A stretch of DNA of 64,000 nucleotides from Bubalus kerabau. Taxonomy: Eukaryota > Chordata > Mammalia > Artiodactyla > Bovidae. The notes beneath the pieces were generated by a model. It did not search any database. It was not told the origin of the DNA and worked only from the letters and a program-made list of their open reading frames with translations. Numbering within the stretch: the first letter of the stretch is position 1; each line of letters starts with the position of its first letter. Below are positions 47,301-58,011 of the stretch, piece by piece. A program made the translations under genes and the position numbers. Where the stretch lies: NCBI RefSeq assembly GCF_029407905.1, contig NC_073624.1, positions 108,872,001 to 108,936,000 of the forward strand. Reading direction: 5' to 3'.

Positions 47301-48209
47301 TGCCTGTATTGCTATGAACTTTCTCCTTAGGACTGCTTTTACAATGTCCCACAGGTTTTGGGTTGTTGTGTTTTCATTTTCAATCGTTTCTATGCACATT
47401 TCAATTTCTTTTTTGATTTCTTCTGTGATTTGTTGGTTATTCAGCAGCGTGTTGTTCAGCCTCCATATGTTGGATTTTTTAATAGTTTTTCTCTTGTAAT
47501 TGAGATCTAATCTTACTGCATTGTGGTCAGAAAATATGCTTGGAATGATTTCTATTTTTTTGAATTTACCAAGGCTAGATTTATGGCCCAGGACGTGATC
47601 TATCCTGGAGAAGGTTCCATGTGCGCTTGAGAAAAAGGTGAAATTCATTGTTTTGGGATGAAATGTCCTATAGAGATCAATTAGGTCTAACTGGTCTATT
47701 GTATTGTTTAAAGTTTGTGTTTCCTTGTTAATTTTCTGTTTAGTTGATCTATCCATAGGTGTGAGTGGGGTCTTAAAGTCTCCCACTATTATTGTGTTAT
47801 TGTTAATTTCTCCTTTCATAGTTGTTAGCATTTGTCTTACATATTGTGGTGCTCCTGTGTTGGGTGCATATATATTTATAATTGTTATATCTTCTTCTTG
47901 GATTGATCCTTTGATCATTATGTAGTGACCTTCTTTGTCTCTTTTCACATCCTTTGTTTTAAAGTCTATTTTATCTGATATGAGTATTGCTACTCCTGCT
48001 TTCTTTTGGTCCCTATTTGCATGGAAGAACTTTTTCCAGCCCTTCACTTTCAGTCTGTATGTGTCCCCTGTTTTGAGGTGGGTCTCTTGTAGACAACATA
48101 TGTAGGGGTCTTGTTTTTGTATCCATTCAGCCAGTTTTTGTCTTTTGGTTGAGGCATTCAACCCATTTACGTTTAAGGTAATTACTGATAAGTATGATCC
48201 CATTGCCAT
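44392..48209 (-). pseudogene. L1 ORF2: endonuclease/reverse transcriptase, near complete but broken
   Basis: ORF2p nicks target DNA and reverse-transcribes L1 RNA at the nick. It starts MAMGSYLSVITLNVNGLN at 48209; 894 codons are open to 45525, out of about 1272. Domains: endonuclease (about 1-240; QETH near 42, SDHNAV near 230), linker, reverse transcriptase (RQGCPLSP; FADD at 46104-46115), and a C-terminal cysteine motif. Defects: a 1-bp deletion near 45530 creates a TAG at 45525-45527, and the next frame has TGA (45376-45378) and TAA (45346-45348). The GDFN motif of the endonuclease reads GDFK (codon at 47772-47774). In the cysteine motif the second Cys is Trp (44812-44814). The copy at 1626-4659 retains both residues. 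Confidence 0.95.
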
Positions 48210-48260
48210 TTACTTGATTGTTTTGGGTTCAAATTTATACACCATTTTTGTGTTTCCTGT

Positions 48261-49187
48261 CTAGAGAATATCCTTTAGTATTTGTTGGATAGCTGGTTTG
48301 GTGGTGCAGAATTCTCTCAGCTTTTGCTTGTCTGAAAAGCTTTTGATTTCTCCTTCATATTTGAATGGGATCCTTGCTGGGTACAATAATCTGGGCTGTA
48401 GGTTATTTTCTTTCATCATTTTAAGTATGTCTTGCCATTCCCTCCTGGCTTGAAGAGTTTCGATTGAAAGATTAGCTGTTATCCTTATGGGAATTCCCTT
48501 GTGTGTTATTTGTTGTTTTTCCCTTGCTGCTTTTAATATTTGTTCTTTGTGTTTGATCTTTGTTAATTTGATTAATATGTGTCTTGGGGTGTTTCACCTT
48601 GGGTTTATCCTGTTTGGGACTCTCTGGGTTTCTTGGACTTGGGTGATTATTTCCTTCCCCATTTTAGGGAATTTTTCAACTATTATCTCCTCAAGTATTT
48701 TCTCATGGTATTTCTTTTTGTCTTCTTCTTCTGGGACCCCTATGGTTCGAATGTTGGAGCATTTAATATTGTCCTGGAGGTCTCTGAGATTGTCCTCATT
48801 TCTTTTAATTCGTTTTTCTTTTATCCTCTCTGATTCATTTATTTCTACCATTCTATCTTCTAATTCACTAATCCTATCTTCTGCCTCTGTTATTCTACTA
48901 TTTGTTGCCTCCGGAGTGTTTTTAATTTCATTTATTGCATTATTCATTATATATTGACTCTTTTTTATTTCTTCTAGGTGCTTGTTAAACCTTTCTTGCA
49001 TCTTCTCAATCCTTGTCTCCAGGCTATTTATCTGTGATTCCATTTTAATTTCAAGATTTTGGATCAATTTCACTATCATTATTCAGAATTCTTTATCAGG
49101 TAGATTCCCTATCTCTTCCTCTTTTGTTTGGTTTGGTGGGCATTTATCCTGTTCCTTTATCTGCTGGGTATTCCTCTGTCTCTTCAT
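48261..49187 (-). pseudogene. L1 ORF1: RNA-binding coiled-coil protein, two nonsense codons
   Basis: ORF1p is the trimeric RNA-binding chaperone that packages L1 RNA. The frame runs from ATG at 49187 (MKRQRNTQQIKEQD) to TAG at 48261-48263, 309 codons with no net indel. It has an N-terminal heptad-rich coiled coil (NLEIKMESQINSLE to about ERMVEI), then the RRM-like and C-terminal domains (GVPEEEDKKKYHEKILEEI). Two stops interrupt it: TGA at 49083-49085 (about codon 35) and TGA at 48594-48596. Both sit where the expected codon is CGA, so CpG decay explains them. A 161-codon central fragment is open. Confidence 0.9.
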
Positions 49188-50183
49188 CTTGTTTAAATTG
49201 CTGAGTTTGGGGTGTCATTTCTGTATTCTGGCAGTTTGTGGAGTTCTCTTTATTGTGGCGTTTCCTCGCTGTGTGTGGGTTTGTACAGCTGGTTTTTCAA
49301 GGTTTCCTGGCTAGGGAAGCTTGTGTCGGTGTTCTGGTGGGTGGAGCTGTATTTCTTCTCTCTGGAGTGCAATGAAGTGTCCAGTAATGAGTTATGAGAT
49401 GTCTATGGCTTTGGGGTGACTTTGGGCAGCCTGTATCTTGGAGCTCAGGGCTGTGTTCCTTTGTTGCTGGAGAATTTGCTTGGTATGTCTTGCCCTGGAA
49501 CTTGTTGGCCCTTGTGTGGTGCTTGGTTTCATTGTTGGTATGGAGGCGTTTGATGAGCTCCTGTCAATTAATGTTCCTTGGAGTCAGGAGTTCCCTGGAG
49601 TCAGGGTTTGGACTTAAGCTCCTGCTTCCATTTATTGGTCTTATTTTTACAGTAGTTTCAAAACTTCTCCTTCTATACAGCACCATTGATAAAACATCTA
49701 CATTAAAGATGAACAGTTTCTCTACCTTGAGGGTCACCCAGAGAGGTTCACAGTGTTACATGGAGAAGAGAAGAGGGAGGAGGGATTTAGAAGTGACCTG
49801 AATGAGATGAGGTGGAATCAATAGAGGAGAGAGTGAGCTAGTGAGTAATCACTTCCTTATGTGCACTCCACAACTGGACCACTCAGAAATGTTCTCGGAG
49901 TTATACAGAGGAGAGAAGAAGGAGGAAGGAGACAGAGGTGGCCAGGAGGATAAAAGGGGGGAATGAAAAGGAGGGAGACAGATCCAGCCAGTAATCAGTT
50001 CCCTAAGTGTTCTCCCCATCTGGAACACACAGAAATTCACAGAGTTGGGTAGAGTAGAGAGGGGTTAGGGAGGAGACACCAGTGACCTGGTGGAGAAAAA
50101 GGAGAGTCCAAAGGGAGAGAGAGCAGTCAAGCCAGTAATCTTGCTCCCTAGTGAAAAATAGGTACTGAAGATAGGGTTCTTAA

Positions 50184-50745
50184 AGGTACAAAATTGGTAA
50201 CAAATACATAAAAACAAAAATTAAAAATCTAGAGTAGAGTTTGGAATTTCAACATGTGTACCTGTGGCGGATTCATTTGGATATTTGGCAAAACTAATAC
50301 AATTATGTAAAGTTTAAAAATAAAATAAAATTAAAAAAATAAATAAAAAATTAAATTAAATTAAAAAAATACGGTGTTAAAGGAAAGAAGAAGGAAAAGA
50401 AAGAAAAAACGAACAAACAAAAACAAACAAGGTCCGCGAAAATTATAAAGAAAATATAGGTACAAAATTGATGACTAATACCAAAAAGCAAAAGTTAAAA
50501 ATCTAGAGTAGAGTTTGGAATTTCAGATATACAATGTTATACAAAAGAAGAAGAGAAACAGAAAAAAAAAAGTCACAGAAATTATAAAAAAAAAACTATA
50601 GGTACAAAATTGATAACCAATACCAAAAAGCTAAAATTAAAAATCTAGAGTAGAGTTTGGAATTTCAAATATACAATGTTAAAGAGAAGAAGAAGAAGGG
50701 GAAAAAAAAAAAAGGTCAAAAAGTTATAAGAAATATATATATGAA
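50184..50745 (-). repeat. Tandem repeat in the L1 5'UTR, ~142-bp unit
   Basis: GGTACAAAATTG followed by AAAAATCTAGAGTAGAGTTT recurs at about 50185, 50459 and 50601. Units 2 and 3 are 142 bp apart. Units 1 and 2 are 274 bp apart because a 117-bp L1 tail is inserted in unit 1. Confidence 0.85.
50253..50369 (+). repeat. Small L1 3'-end insertion inside the L1 5'UTR
   Basis: ACCTGTGGCGGATTCATTTG to AAAATAAAATAAAATTAA is the last ~75 bp of an L1 3'UTR plus its A-rich tail, in the opposite orientation to the host L1. No TSD can be discerned. Confidence 0.82.
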
Positions 50746-52307
50746 GTTTGCTGTAAAAAAAAAAGGGGGGCCTTTTTTTTTTGCAAAGCAATAGGTTATA
50801 AAAGTGAAAATTAAAGGAATAATAGAGGACTTAAAAAAATTTTTTTTTAATTAAAAAAAAAAAGAAAGAAAGAATGATCGTAAAAATATATCTAGGACTT
50901 TCTCTGGTTTTGTTGTGAGTATTGTGGGTTCAGTTCATTTTCGGCTAGTTCCTTGGTCCGACTTATATTTCTCAAGATCTATAGGCCCCTTCCTATGTAG
51001 TCGGTAGTAACCACAGGGTTTTAATCTATTGCCTGTAGCTTCCAAGGCGGTTCCCTCTGTTATAGCTTCTTCTGTTTGCTGGTCTCTTCAGTGTCTGGTT
51101 TCCGCCCTGACACAAAGGGGATGGTGGAGGATATTTTTTTTTTTTTTTTTAGGCTCACTTGTTCAGTGGTGCTGTTGGGAGGGAGGGAGGGATGCTGCAA
51201 ATAACACTGGCGTGTGTTTGCAGTGCCTCAGCCACACTGGGTCTGCCCCCGCTCACGGCGCGTGTAGCCTCCCTGCCTACATTGCTTGGGTTCTAGGTTG
51301 TTCCGCCGGGAATAATCTGAGGTCGGCCCTGGGCCGCATGCACCTCTCAGGTCCAAGCCGCTCAGGTTCAGGCACTCCAGTAGTCCTCAGAGGTGCAGAT
51401 TCGGTCGGGCCTGCGTTTTGTGCCCTTTCCAGGTCCGAGCAGCTCAGGTGATGAGGTGTTTGGCGAGTGCGATTGCTGCGACTTATGGCCCCCCTGCCAC
51501 TCGGTTATCTGGGTGTACAACCGGCGCACCTTCTTAGGCAGATGTTGACTGTCCAGACCGCCAAGACGTTTTAGTTAGCAAAGAAGCCTGCTTACAGTTT
51601 TATAGATAATGTCTCTCTGGGGCTGCGATTGCCCCTTTCTGGCTCTGGCTGCCTGTCACCGGAGGGGAAGGTCTGCAGCCAGCTATCTCTGTTCAGTCCT
51701 TTGTTCCGTGTGCAGGCGTGGCGGTGTCTTAGGTTAGGGCTGGCTTTTCGCGTGGTAGATATCCCACAGTCTGGTTTACTAGCCCAAATTATTTCGCTCA
51801 GATAGCGCTCAGGGTATTCAGGCCAGGGCCTTACCCTAAGCGATGCAGCCCGCGCCGCATCTCCCTGCCCAGCCCCCACTTGCTAATGGCGGATGCAGGC
51901 GTCTGCGCTGCTTTTCCACTGTGGGGAGTTACCGTAGGGCTCGCAATCTGCAGGTTTTAATTGTTTATTTATTTTTCCTCCCTGTTATGTTGCCCTCTGT
52001 GCTTCCAAAGCTTGGCACAGATTCGGCAGTGAGAAGGTTTCCTGTTGTTTGGAAACGTCTCTCTTTTTAAGACTCCTTTCCCAGGACAGGACTCCCTTCC
52101 CGGGACGGAACTCCGTCCCTCCCTCTTTTGTCTCTTTTTTTGTCTTTATATTTTTTCCTACCTCCTTTCGAAGACTTGGGTTCCTTTTCTGGGTGCCTGA
52201 TGTCCTCTTCCAGCCTTCAGAAGTTGTTTTGTGGAATTTACTCTGCGTTTAAATGTTCTTTTGATGAATTTGTGGGGGAGAAAGTGTTTTCCCTGTCCTA
52301 CTCCTCT

Positions 52308-52317
52308 GCCATCTTGG
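52308..52317 (-). promoter_or_regulatory. YY1-like site at the L1 5' end
   Basis: The minus strand reads CCAAGATGGC about 8 nt inside the L1 5' end. Human L1 has a YY1 site at the same relative place that positions transcription start. Here it is a motif match only. Confidence 0.6.
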
Positions 52318-52339
52318 CTCCTCCCTGGAGAAGACTCTT

Positions 52340-52673
52340 GAGAGTCCCTTGGACTGCAAGGAGATCCAACCAGTCAATCATAAAGGAGATCAGTCCTGAA
52401 TATTCAGTGGAAAGACTGAAGCTGAAGCTGAAACTCCAATACTTTGGCCACCTGATGCAAAGAGCTGACTCATTGGAAAAGACCCTGATGCTGGGAAAGA
52501 TTGAAGGCAGGAGGAGAAGGGGACGACAGAGGATGAGATGGTTGGATGGCATCACTGACTCAATGGACATGAGTTTGAGTAATCTCCGGGAGTTGGAGAT
52601 GGACAGGGAGGCCTGGCATGCTTCAGTCCATGGGGTCACAAAGAGTCAGACTGAGCAACTGCTGAACTCCTGA
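52340..52673 (+). repeat. BovB LINE, right part, split by an L1
   Basis: Continues 43944 without loss once the L1 and one TSD copy are removed (RVPWTARRSNQS onward). It runs to a decayed BovB end at about 52673. The 181-codon plus-strand frame at 52128-52673 is a chance fusion of antisense L1 5'UTR with this BovB. Confidence 0.92.
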
Positions 52674-54419
52674 ATCAGCTTTGCCTGAAAGTGTACAAAC
52701 ACATGCAATGAAGGTATGAGGCAGAGCTTAAGTACAGTCAATAAAAGTTCAAAGATATGAGAATGGCACAAGTGACCTTTTCTTAAAAATGTTGTTATTA
52801 AGAGCCAAAGATGAGTCAAGGAGGAAATGGGACGAGCATGGTGTGAACACTACAGCTCAAAAAAACCATAGGATTATATAGAAACTTGTGACAAGTAGGG
52901 AACTGAGCCTAATGACACACAAGAACAAATGATAGGGCTCAGTATGACAGAAATTTGACCTGTGAGATAGTAAACCATTGCCACTTAGCCTCCCTTCCCC
53001 CTCACCATCATGCTGCATTGAAAGTGAATGTTTGAGGGCTTCATGGCTTAGTCAACAGGTTTTAGTGGTATAAATTCAATGAACTTCAAAAACAAAAAAT
53101 TGTGGCTTAAAGAGATTGTGCTTACAAATCAGGGCAGATATGTTTAGTGGTTAAAAAAGATGCTTATTCAGACACTCTGGCTTTGTAGGGTTTGGGATGC
53201 TGCTGCCAAATATTGTTTTAAAATTAATCAGAGAAATATTTCTTTTGAATTCAAATATGATGTACTAGAAAAGCCAGTATATTACAGTTATGTACTGGTG
53301 TGGCTTTGATGTGGTGTTTTGTGGCTTTTGAAAATATAGTCATACAAGTGTCCATTTTTAAATGTTGTATAAATAATCATTCAACCTATCATAGTTGAAA
53401 AATCTATTTAAACGAAAACAACAACAACAACAACAAAACTGATATTGAACAATCCGTACACTGATGTAATGTTCGTGACAGCTCTCAGAACCTGTTAACA
53501 TTGCAAATTTATCTTAGCTTTCCCCAGTGTGAGTATATAATATTAGCTATGTGGTGTGGCCTCATGTTGAAAACTTTGATAATTTTGGGGGTCTATGAAA
53601 TCTTAAAGGATAAATCTAATCTTTATTGTCTTTTTCAAAAAAAAAAAAAAAAGTCTAAAGAAAGTGGGAAAAAGCCATATGGTACTTTAAACCACAAGGG
53701 AAATTATACTTCTTTATATGAAGCTTTCTCACTAGAAAAAAGAGTAAACCTTCTGTTTATCATTATATTTTATGAGGTAACTTCAATGAAATCATGGAAG
53801 CATTATCACATGAACAGCAAAGGATAAAATCTCTTTTGCCAAGGCCCTCAAAGGATAGGAAATTTGGAATATGGCACAATTGAAACTTATTTTCCACACT
53901 GCAAATGAGGTTCAAGATGTGGGGTGAGTGAATGACAGAAGGTTTCTAGCCATCAAAAAAGATGGCCAACAGTTCTAAAACTTTCATGAAGAGGGTATGT
54001 TTTATGGGCCCCATTCAAGAACTAAAATGTATTTTTAATACAATTTAAGTTGATATTTTATGTGGGAAAAGTTTGTCTGTGTTGACTCAAATGTTCCAAT
54101 GTGTAAAGGAAGTGTCAGCAAACACGCACAGGGAACTCACTAAAAAAATTATATGTAGGGGTGGTTTTTAGAGGAAAACTGATGAAGTCATAGCAAGGCT
54201 ATTTTCCATCAGATGGAAACTACCAGTTCTGTCTATTTATTTCCTTTGGAAAATAGAAGATCAAAGAAAATATTTTAGTAGAGTGTTTCCTTTCAAATAT
54301 AACAGAGGGTTGTTTTTTTTTTTCTGCAATAATAATGCCTCTTTTTCCTTTCCACATGTTCATTCATGTACTCATCAAATATGTGCTATGTGACATACGC
54401 TGCCGTAATTACAGTAACA
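52674..54419. other. Unique AT-rich DNA
   Basis: Holds a (CAA) run at about 53419-53437 and an A-tract at 53638-53651. A 108-codon frame at 53501-53827 shows no domain. No gene supported. Confidence 0.5.
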
Positions 54420-54610
54420 GCAGTCAGCATTTATATATCCTTTATTATGCCACTTAGCAAGATAGGTGCTCCATGCCAGTCTGCACTCACAAGAAAGCTT
54501 AGGGAAGGGTTCACATTTTACAGCTGAGGCATATCCAGCTTAGCGAGGTTTTAGAAGTGATTTTCTTAAGGCTAAGTTATGGAACCAATATTTGAATCCA
54601 GGATATTGGT
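54420..54610 (-). repeat. MIR SINE
   Basis: CATTTTACAGCTGAGGCATA, AGTGATTTTCTTAAGGCTAA and ACCAATATTTGAATCCAGGA follow MIR in reverse. Confidence 0.7.
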
Positions 54611-55055
54611 TCCATAGCCCAAACTTTGATGACTTCCCTTCTCATCAATAACTTGAGTCCCAAGAAAGATAGAGATTATTATTCAGTCATCAAGAACAGA
54701 ACATTTGTAGATAATTCTTGAGGAAATAAAAGGAAAGTATAATACTTTGAAATTCATAAAAAAGGGACATAAAATCTGGCACCCCAGAGTCACTATATTA
54801 ATCATCATTATTTTTAAAAATAATAAATGGTATTAAGTGATTCACTGTATCAATATTAGCTGCACTAAACCAAATAATTTATTTTCCACTTACTTTTATA
54901 GCTGTACCAAAATGACAATGAGGTATGACTGACCCTTTTCTTTGATTTGAGCAGAACCTGTATAAGCACAGCACTTGAATGCCTGCAGATCATAAATATT
55001 TAATTTTCTTACTCTTAAATAAATAAAGCTATATGTACATAAAAATTGAATTTAC

Positions 55056-55296
55056 CCAAAACCAAAAGCACTTCCCTTGTGGTGCTAGTGGTAAAAAAAA
55101 CTTGCCTGCCAATACAAGGGACATAAGAGATGCAAATTCTATCCCTGGGTTGGGAAGATTCCCTGGAGAAGGGCACAGCAACCCACTCCAGTATTCTTGC
55201 CTGGAGAATCCCATGGACAGAGGAGCCTGGTGGGTCACAGTCCATGGGGTTGCAAAGAGTCAGGACATGAACTTAGCATGCACAGCACCAAAACCA
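55056..55296 (+). repeat. Bov-tA SINE with short TSD
   Basis: Element 55065-55287; CCAAAACCA at 55056-55064 and 55288-55296. Full head and body. Confidence 0.87.
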
Positions 55297-55789
55297 GTTT
55301 GAAATAAAAATAAGTCTCTTGATTGAAATAATTATAAGAAATATTTTAATTTTATAATTTTAATAATTATAAAAAATCCCCCCAAAACTTTTTATCTAAT
55401 TACAGCATAAAAATTTTGCACAGGTGAAGTAGTGACTACATCTGAGAAAGAGCAAACTATTTAGGATCAAAGTTACAATAAATATCACTTACTATAAGCA
55501 GTGCCATTGAGAGTTCCTACATTTTTACCTAGAAAAATTTTTTGTCTCTCTAAATTACCCTCTAACAAGACTCCAATAGTATTAACTTCTGGTCTTCCAT
55601 TTTTTAAGTGACCACTCTCTATAGAAAACAATGCCTTGGGTGTATTATTTCACTACCTTATAAAAACTCTTTGTTTTTTTAGAACTTGGATCTAAATAAA
55701 TTTCTTGAAAATTAGAGAAAAAAAAGACCTCTCTTTTTTCTTAAAAAAATAAATGAATAAGACATTTCATCATTGCTTGTGACTATGCA
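55297..55789. other. AT-rich DNA, nothing recognised
   Basis: No repeat or gene seen. Confidence 0.5.
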
Positions 55790-56590
55790 AAGTTGTATGT
55801 TCACTTTGAAAAACATATTGGCAATTTCTTACAAGATTGAACATTTTCTACCCATATAACCCAACAATTGTACTCCGTGGTATTTACCTTAAGGTGTTGA
55901 AAAATTATGTCCACAAAAACATCTGCATACAAATGTTCATAGCAGCTTCCCAGGTGGCTCAGAAGGTGAAGAATCTGCCTCAATGCAGGGGACGCAGGTT
56001 CAATGCCCGGGTTGGAAAGATCCCCTGGAGAAACAAATGGCTACCCACTCCAGTATTCTTGCCTGGAAACTTCATGGACAGAGGAGCCTGATGGGCTACA
56101 GTCCATGGTGTCACAAATAGTGGGACATGACTGAGTAACTAACATTTTCACTTATTCATAATTGCTAAAACCTGGATGCGAACAAGATGTCCTTCAATAG
56201 GTAAATGAATAAACAAATGGTGGCACATTCGCACAGTGGAATATTATTCGGCAAATGAGATATCAAGCCACAAAAAGACGGACCATATTTAAGCATATTT
56301 CTAAGTGAAAGAAGAAAACCTGATGGTATGTATAGTATGATTCCGTATATAAATATAATTACATATTGTATATTTCAAGATAGAAAATGCAAAACTAGGA
56401 ACACAGTATAAAGATCAGTGGTTATCAGAGGGTCTGGGATAAAGAGGCAATGATTAATAGGTAAAATGCAGAAGAATTTTCAGGCATTGAAACGATTCTG
56501 TGTGATACTTTAACAGATACATGTTATTAGACATTTGTCAAAACCCATAGAATGTATAAGAGTGAATCCTAAGGTAAATTATGGACTTTG
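55790..56590 (+). repeat. Old L1 3' end interrupted by a SINE
   Basis: CATATAACCCAACAATTGTA with ACAAATGTTCATAGCAGC on the left and CTTATTCATAATTGC, CAATAGGTAAATGAATAAAC and GATCAGTGGTTATCAGAGGG on the right are contiguous words of one old L1 3' region. They are split by a Bov-tA at 55946-56150. Confidence 0.82.
55946..56150 (+). repeat. Bov-tA SINE inside an old L1
   Basis: GCTTCCCAGGTGGCTCAGAA head, body to GGGACATGACTGAGTAACT. It splits the L1 word CATAGCAGC/TTATTCATAA. Confidence 0.88.
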
Positions 56591-56591
56591 T

Positions 56592-57018
56592 GCATTCATG
56601 CTGAGTTGCTTCAGTCATATCTAACTCTCTGTGGTCCTGTAGACTGTAGCCTTCCAGGTGCCTCTGTCCATGAGATTCTTCAGGCAAGAATACTGGAGTG
56701 TGTTGCCATGCCCACCTCCAGGGGATCTTTCCAACCCAAGGGTTGAATCCTCATCTCTTATGTATGCAGAATGCAAGAGAGACATGTAAGAGATGTGGGT
56801 TTGAATCCTGGGTTAGGAAGATCCCCTGGTGGATCAGATGGTAAAGAATCCACCACAATTTAGAAGACCTGGTTTTGATCCTTGGGTTGAAAAAATCGCC
56901 TGGAGGTGGAAATGGCAACCCACTGCAGTATTCTCACCTGGAGAATTCCATGGACAAAGGAGCCTGGCAGATTACAGGCCATGGGGCCACAAAGAGTCAG
57001 ACATGACGGAGCAGATAA
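56592..57018. repeat. Cluster of opposed Bov-tA copies
   Basis: A minus-strand Bov-tA (56592 to about 56770) is followed by a plus-strand head fragment (about 56771-56829) and a further plus-strand copy (56829-57018). Heads face each other at about 56770. Confidence 0.78.
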
Positions 57019-57090
57019 TATTAACCACACTAACATAAGATGTTAATGATAGCCGAAGTAGGAGGTGGGGAAGAGGAATATGTGGGAACC

Positions 57091-57325
57091 CTGTACTTTC
57101 TTGGGCTTCTCTGGTGGCTAAAATGGTAAAGAATACATTGGCAGTGTGGGGGACCTGGGTTTCATCCCTGGATTGGGAAGCCTCCCTGGGGAAGAGAACA
57201 GCTACCCATTCCGGTACTCTTGCCTGGAGAATTCCATGGACAGAGGAGGCTGGCAGGCTACAGTCCATAGGGTCACAGAGTCAGACATGACTAAGTGACT
57301 TTCACTTTCACTTTCTGTACTTTCT
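57091..57325 (+). repeat. Bov-tA SINE with TSD
   Basis: Element 57102-57314; perfect CTGTACTTTCT at 57091-57101 and 57315-57325. Confidence 0.93.
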
Positions 57326-57430
57326 GCTCAAGTTTCTAGAGACCTGAAACTTCAAAAAGGTTGCTAAAATTTTGTTAAGGAGGAAACAAAGATTTGATCT
57401 AAAAATATACTTAATAATTTGAACATAAGT

Positions 57431-57720
57431 TAAGTCAATGGCACCCCACTCCAGTACTCTTGCCTGGAAAATCCCATGGACGGAGGAGCCGGGTCAGCTG
57501 CAGTCCATGAGATCGCTAGGAGTCAGACACGACTGAGCGACTTCACTTTGACTTTTCACTTTCATGCATTGGAGAAGGAAATGCCAACCCACTCCAGTGT
57601 TCTTGCCTAGAGAATCCCAGGGACAGGGGAGCCTGGTGGGCTGCCGTCTCTGGGGTCGCACAGAGTCGGACACGACTGAAGCGACTTAGCAGTAGCAGCA
57701 GTAAGTCAATTATATAAGAT
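57431..57720 (+). repeat. Bov-A2 SINE with TSD
   Basis: Element 57440-57711; TAAGTCAAT at 57431-57439 and 57712-57720. The first 8-9 bp of the usual head (ggagaaggc) are missing. Confidence 0.9.
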
Positions 57721-57955
57721 ATGATTCAATAAAAGTATGCTGTGAATAAAATTTGTTAAAATTAAGAAACTTCTCACAAAGCTAAGAGAGAAAAACCTAA
57801 GACAGAAAAATCCATGTCCCCTTACTGTTTCTGTATGGTTAAACAAAGGTAAAGTTTAGTGGGCATCACTTGTGGTTACATAAACACGCAAAGGGGGAAT
57901 TTTGTATTTCAATCATTATGTCTATTCAAAATGTCATTTCTTACTTTAGTTATTT

Positions 57956-58011
57956 GATTTATAGCACTAAAGTGCTATAAATGATTTATAGTGATTTATA
58001 GCACTAAAGTG
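57956..58011. repeat. Hairpin with duplicated arm
   Basis: TTTATAGCAC at 57958-57967 pairs perfectly with GTGCTATAAA at 57972-57981 across a 4-nt loop. The 19-bp GATTTATAGCACTAAAGTG recurs at 57956 and 57993, 37 bp apart. Confidence 0.85.

Larger units (their letters stand above)
43945..52325 (-). mobile_element. Full-length L1 retrotransposon (minus strand)
   Basis: An 8381-bp element whose 5' end (GGGAGGAGCCAAGATGGC on the minus strand) lies at 52325 and whose A-rich tail lies at 43945-44071. It is flanked by TGGAGAAGACTCTT at 43931-43944 and 52326-52339. Its order is 5'UTR (49188-52325), ORF1 (48261-49187), a 51-bp spacer (48210-48260), ORF2 (44392-48209), 3'UTR, and a composite tail. It interrupts a BovB that reads on continuously across the site, which proves the boundaries. 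It is full length but both ORFs are damaged, so it is immobile. Confidence 0.95.
49188..52325 (-). promoter_or_regulatory. L1 5'UTR with internal promoter region
   Basis: 3138 bp from the 5' end to the ORF1 start. The 51200-51950 segment is GC- and CpG-richer than its surroundings, as expected for an L1 internal promoter. A tandem-repeat zone (50184-50745) and an inserted L1 tail (50253-50369) lie within it. The T-tract at 51132-51150 is A-rich on the sense strand. A YY1-like site is at the extreme 5' end. Confidence 0.8.

Noticed and set aside
45525..48209. An 894-codon open frame as a host gene
   Set aside because: It is L1 ORF2 by its endonuclease and FADD reverse-transcriptase motifs, and it lies inside a TSD-bounded L1.
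48487..48957. A 156-codon membrane-like plus-strand frame
   Set aside because: Antisense of L1 ORF1, same artefact.
52128..52673. A 181-codon plus-strand frame as a novel fusion gene
   Set aside because: Its first part is antisense L1 5'UTR and its second part is BovB; the fusion is a by-product of the L1 insertion point.
53501..53827. A 108-codon frame
   Set aside because: Contains a poly-Lys from an A-tract, no recognisable domain, and no Kozak-like ATG at its start.
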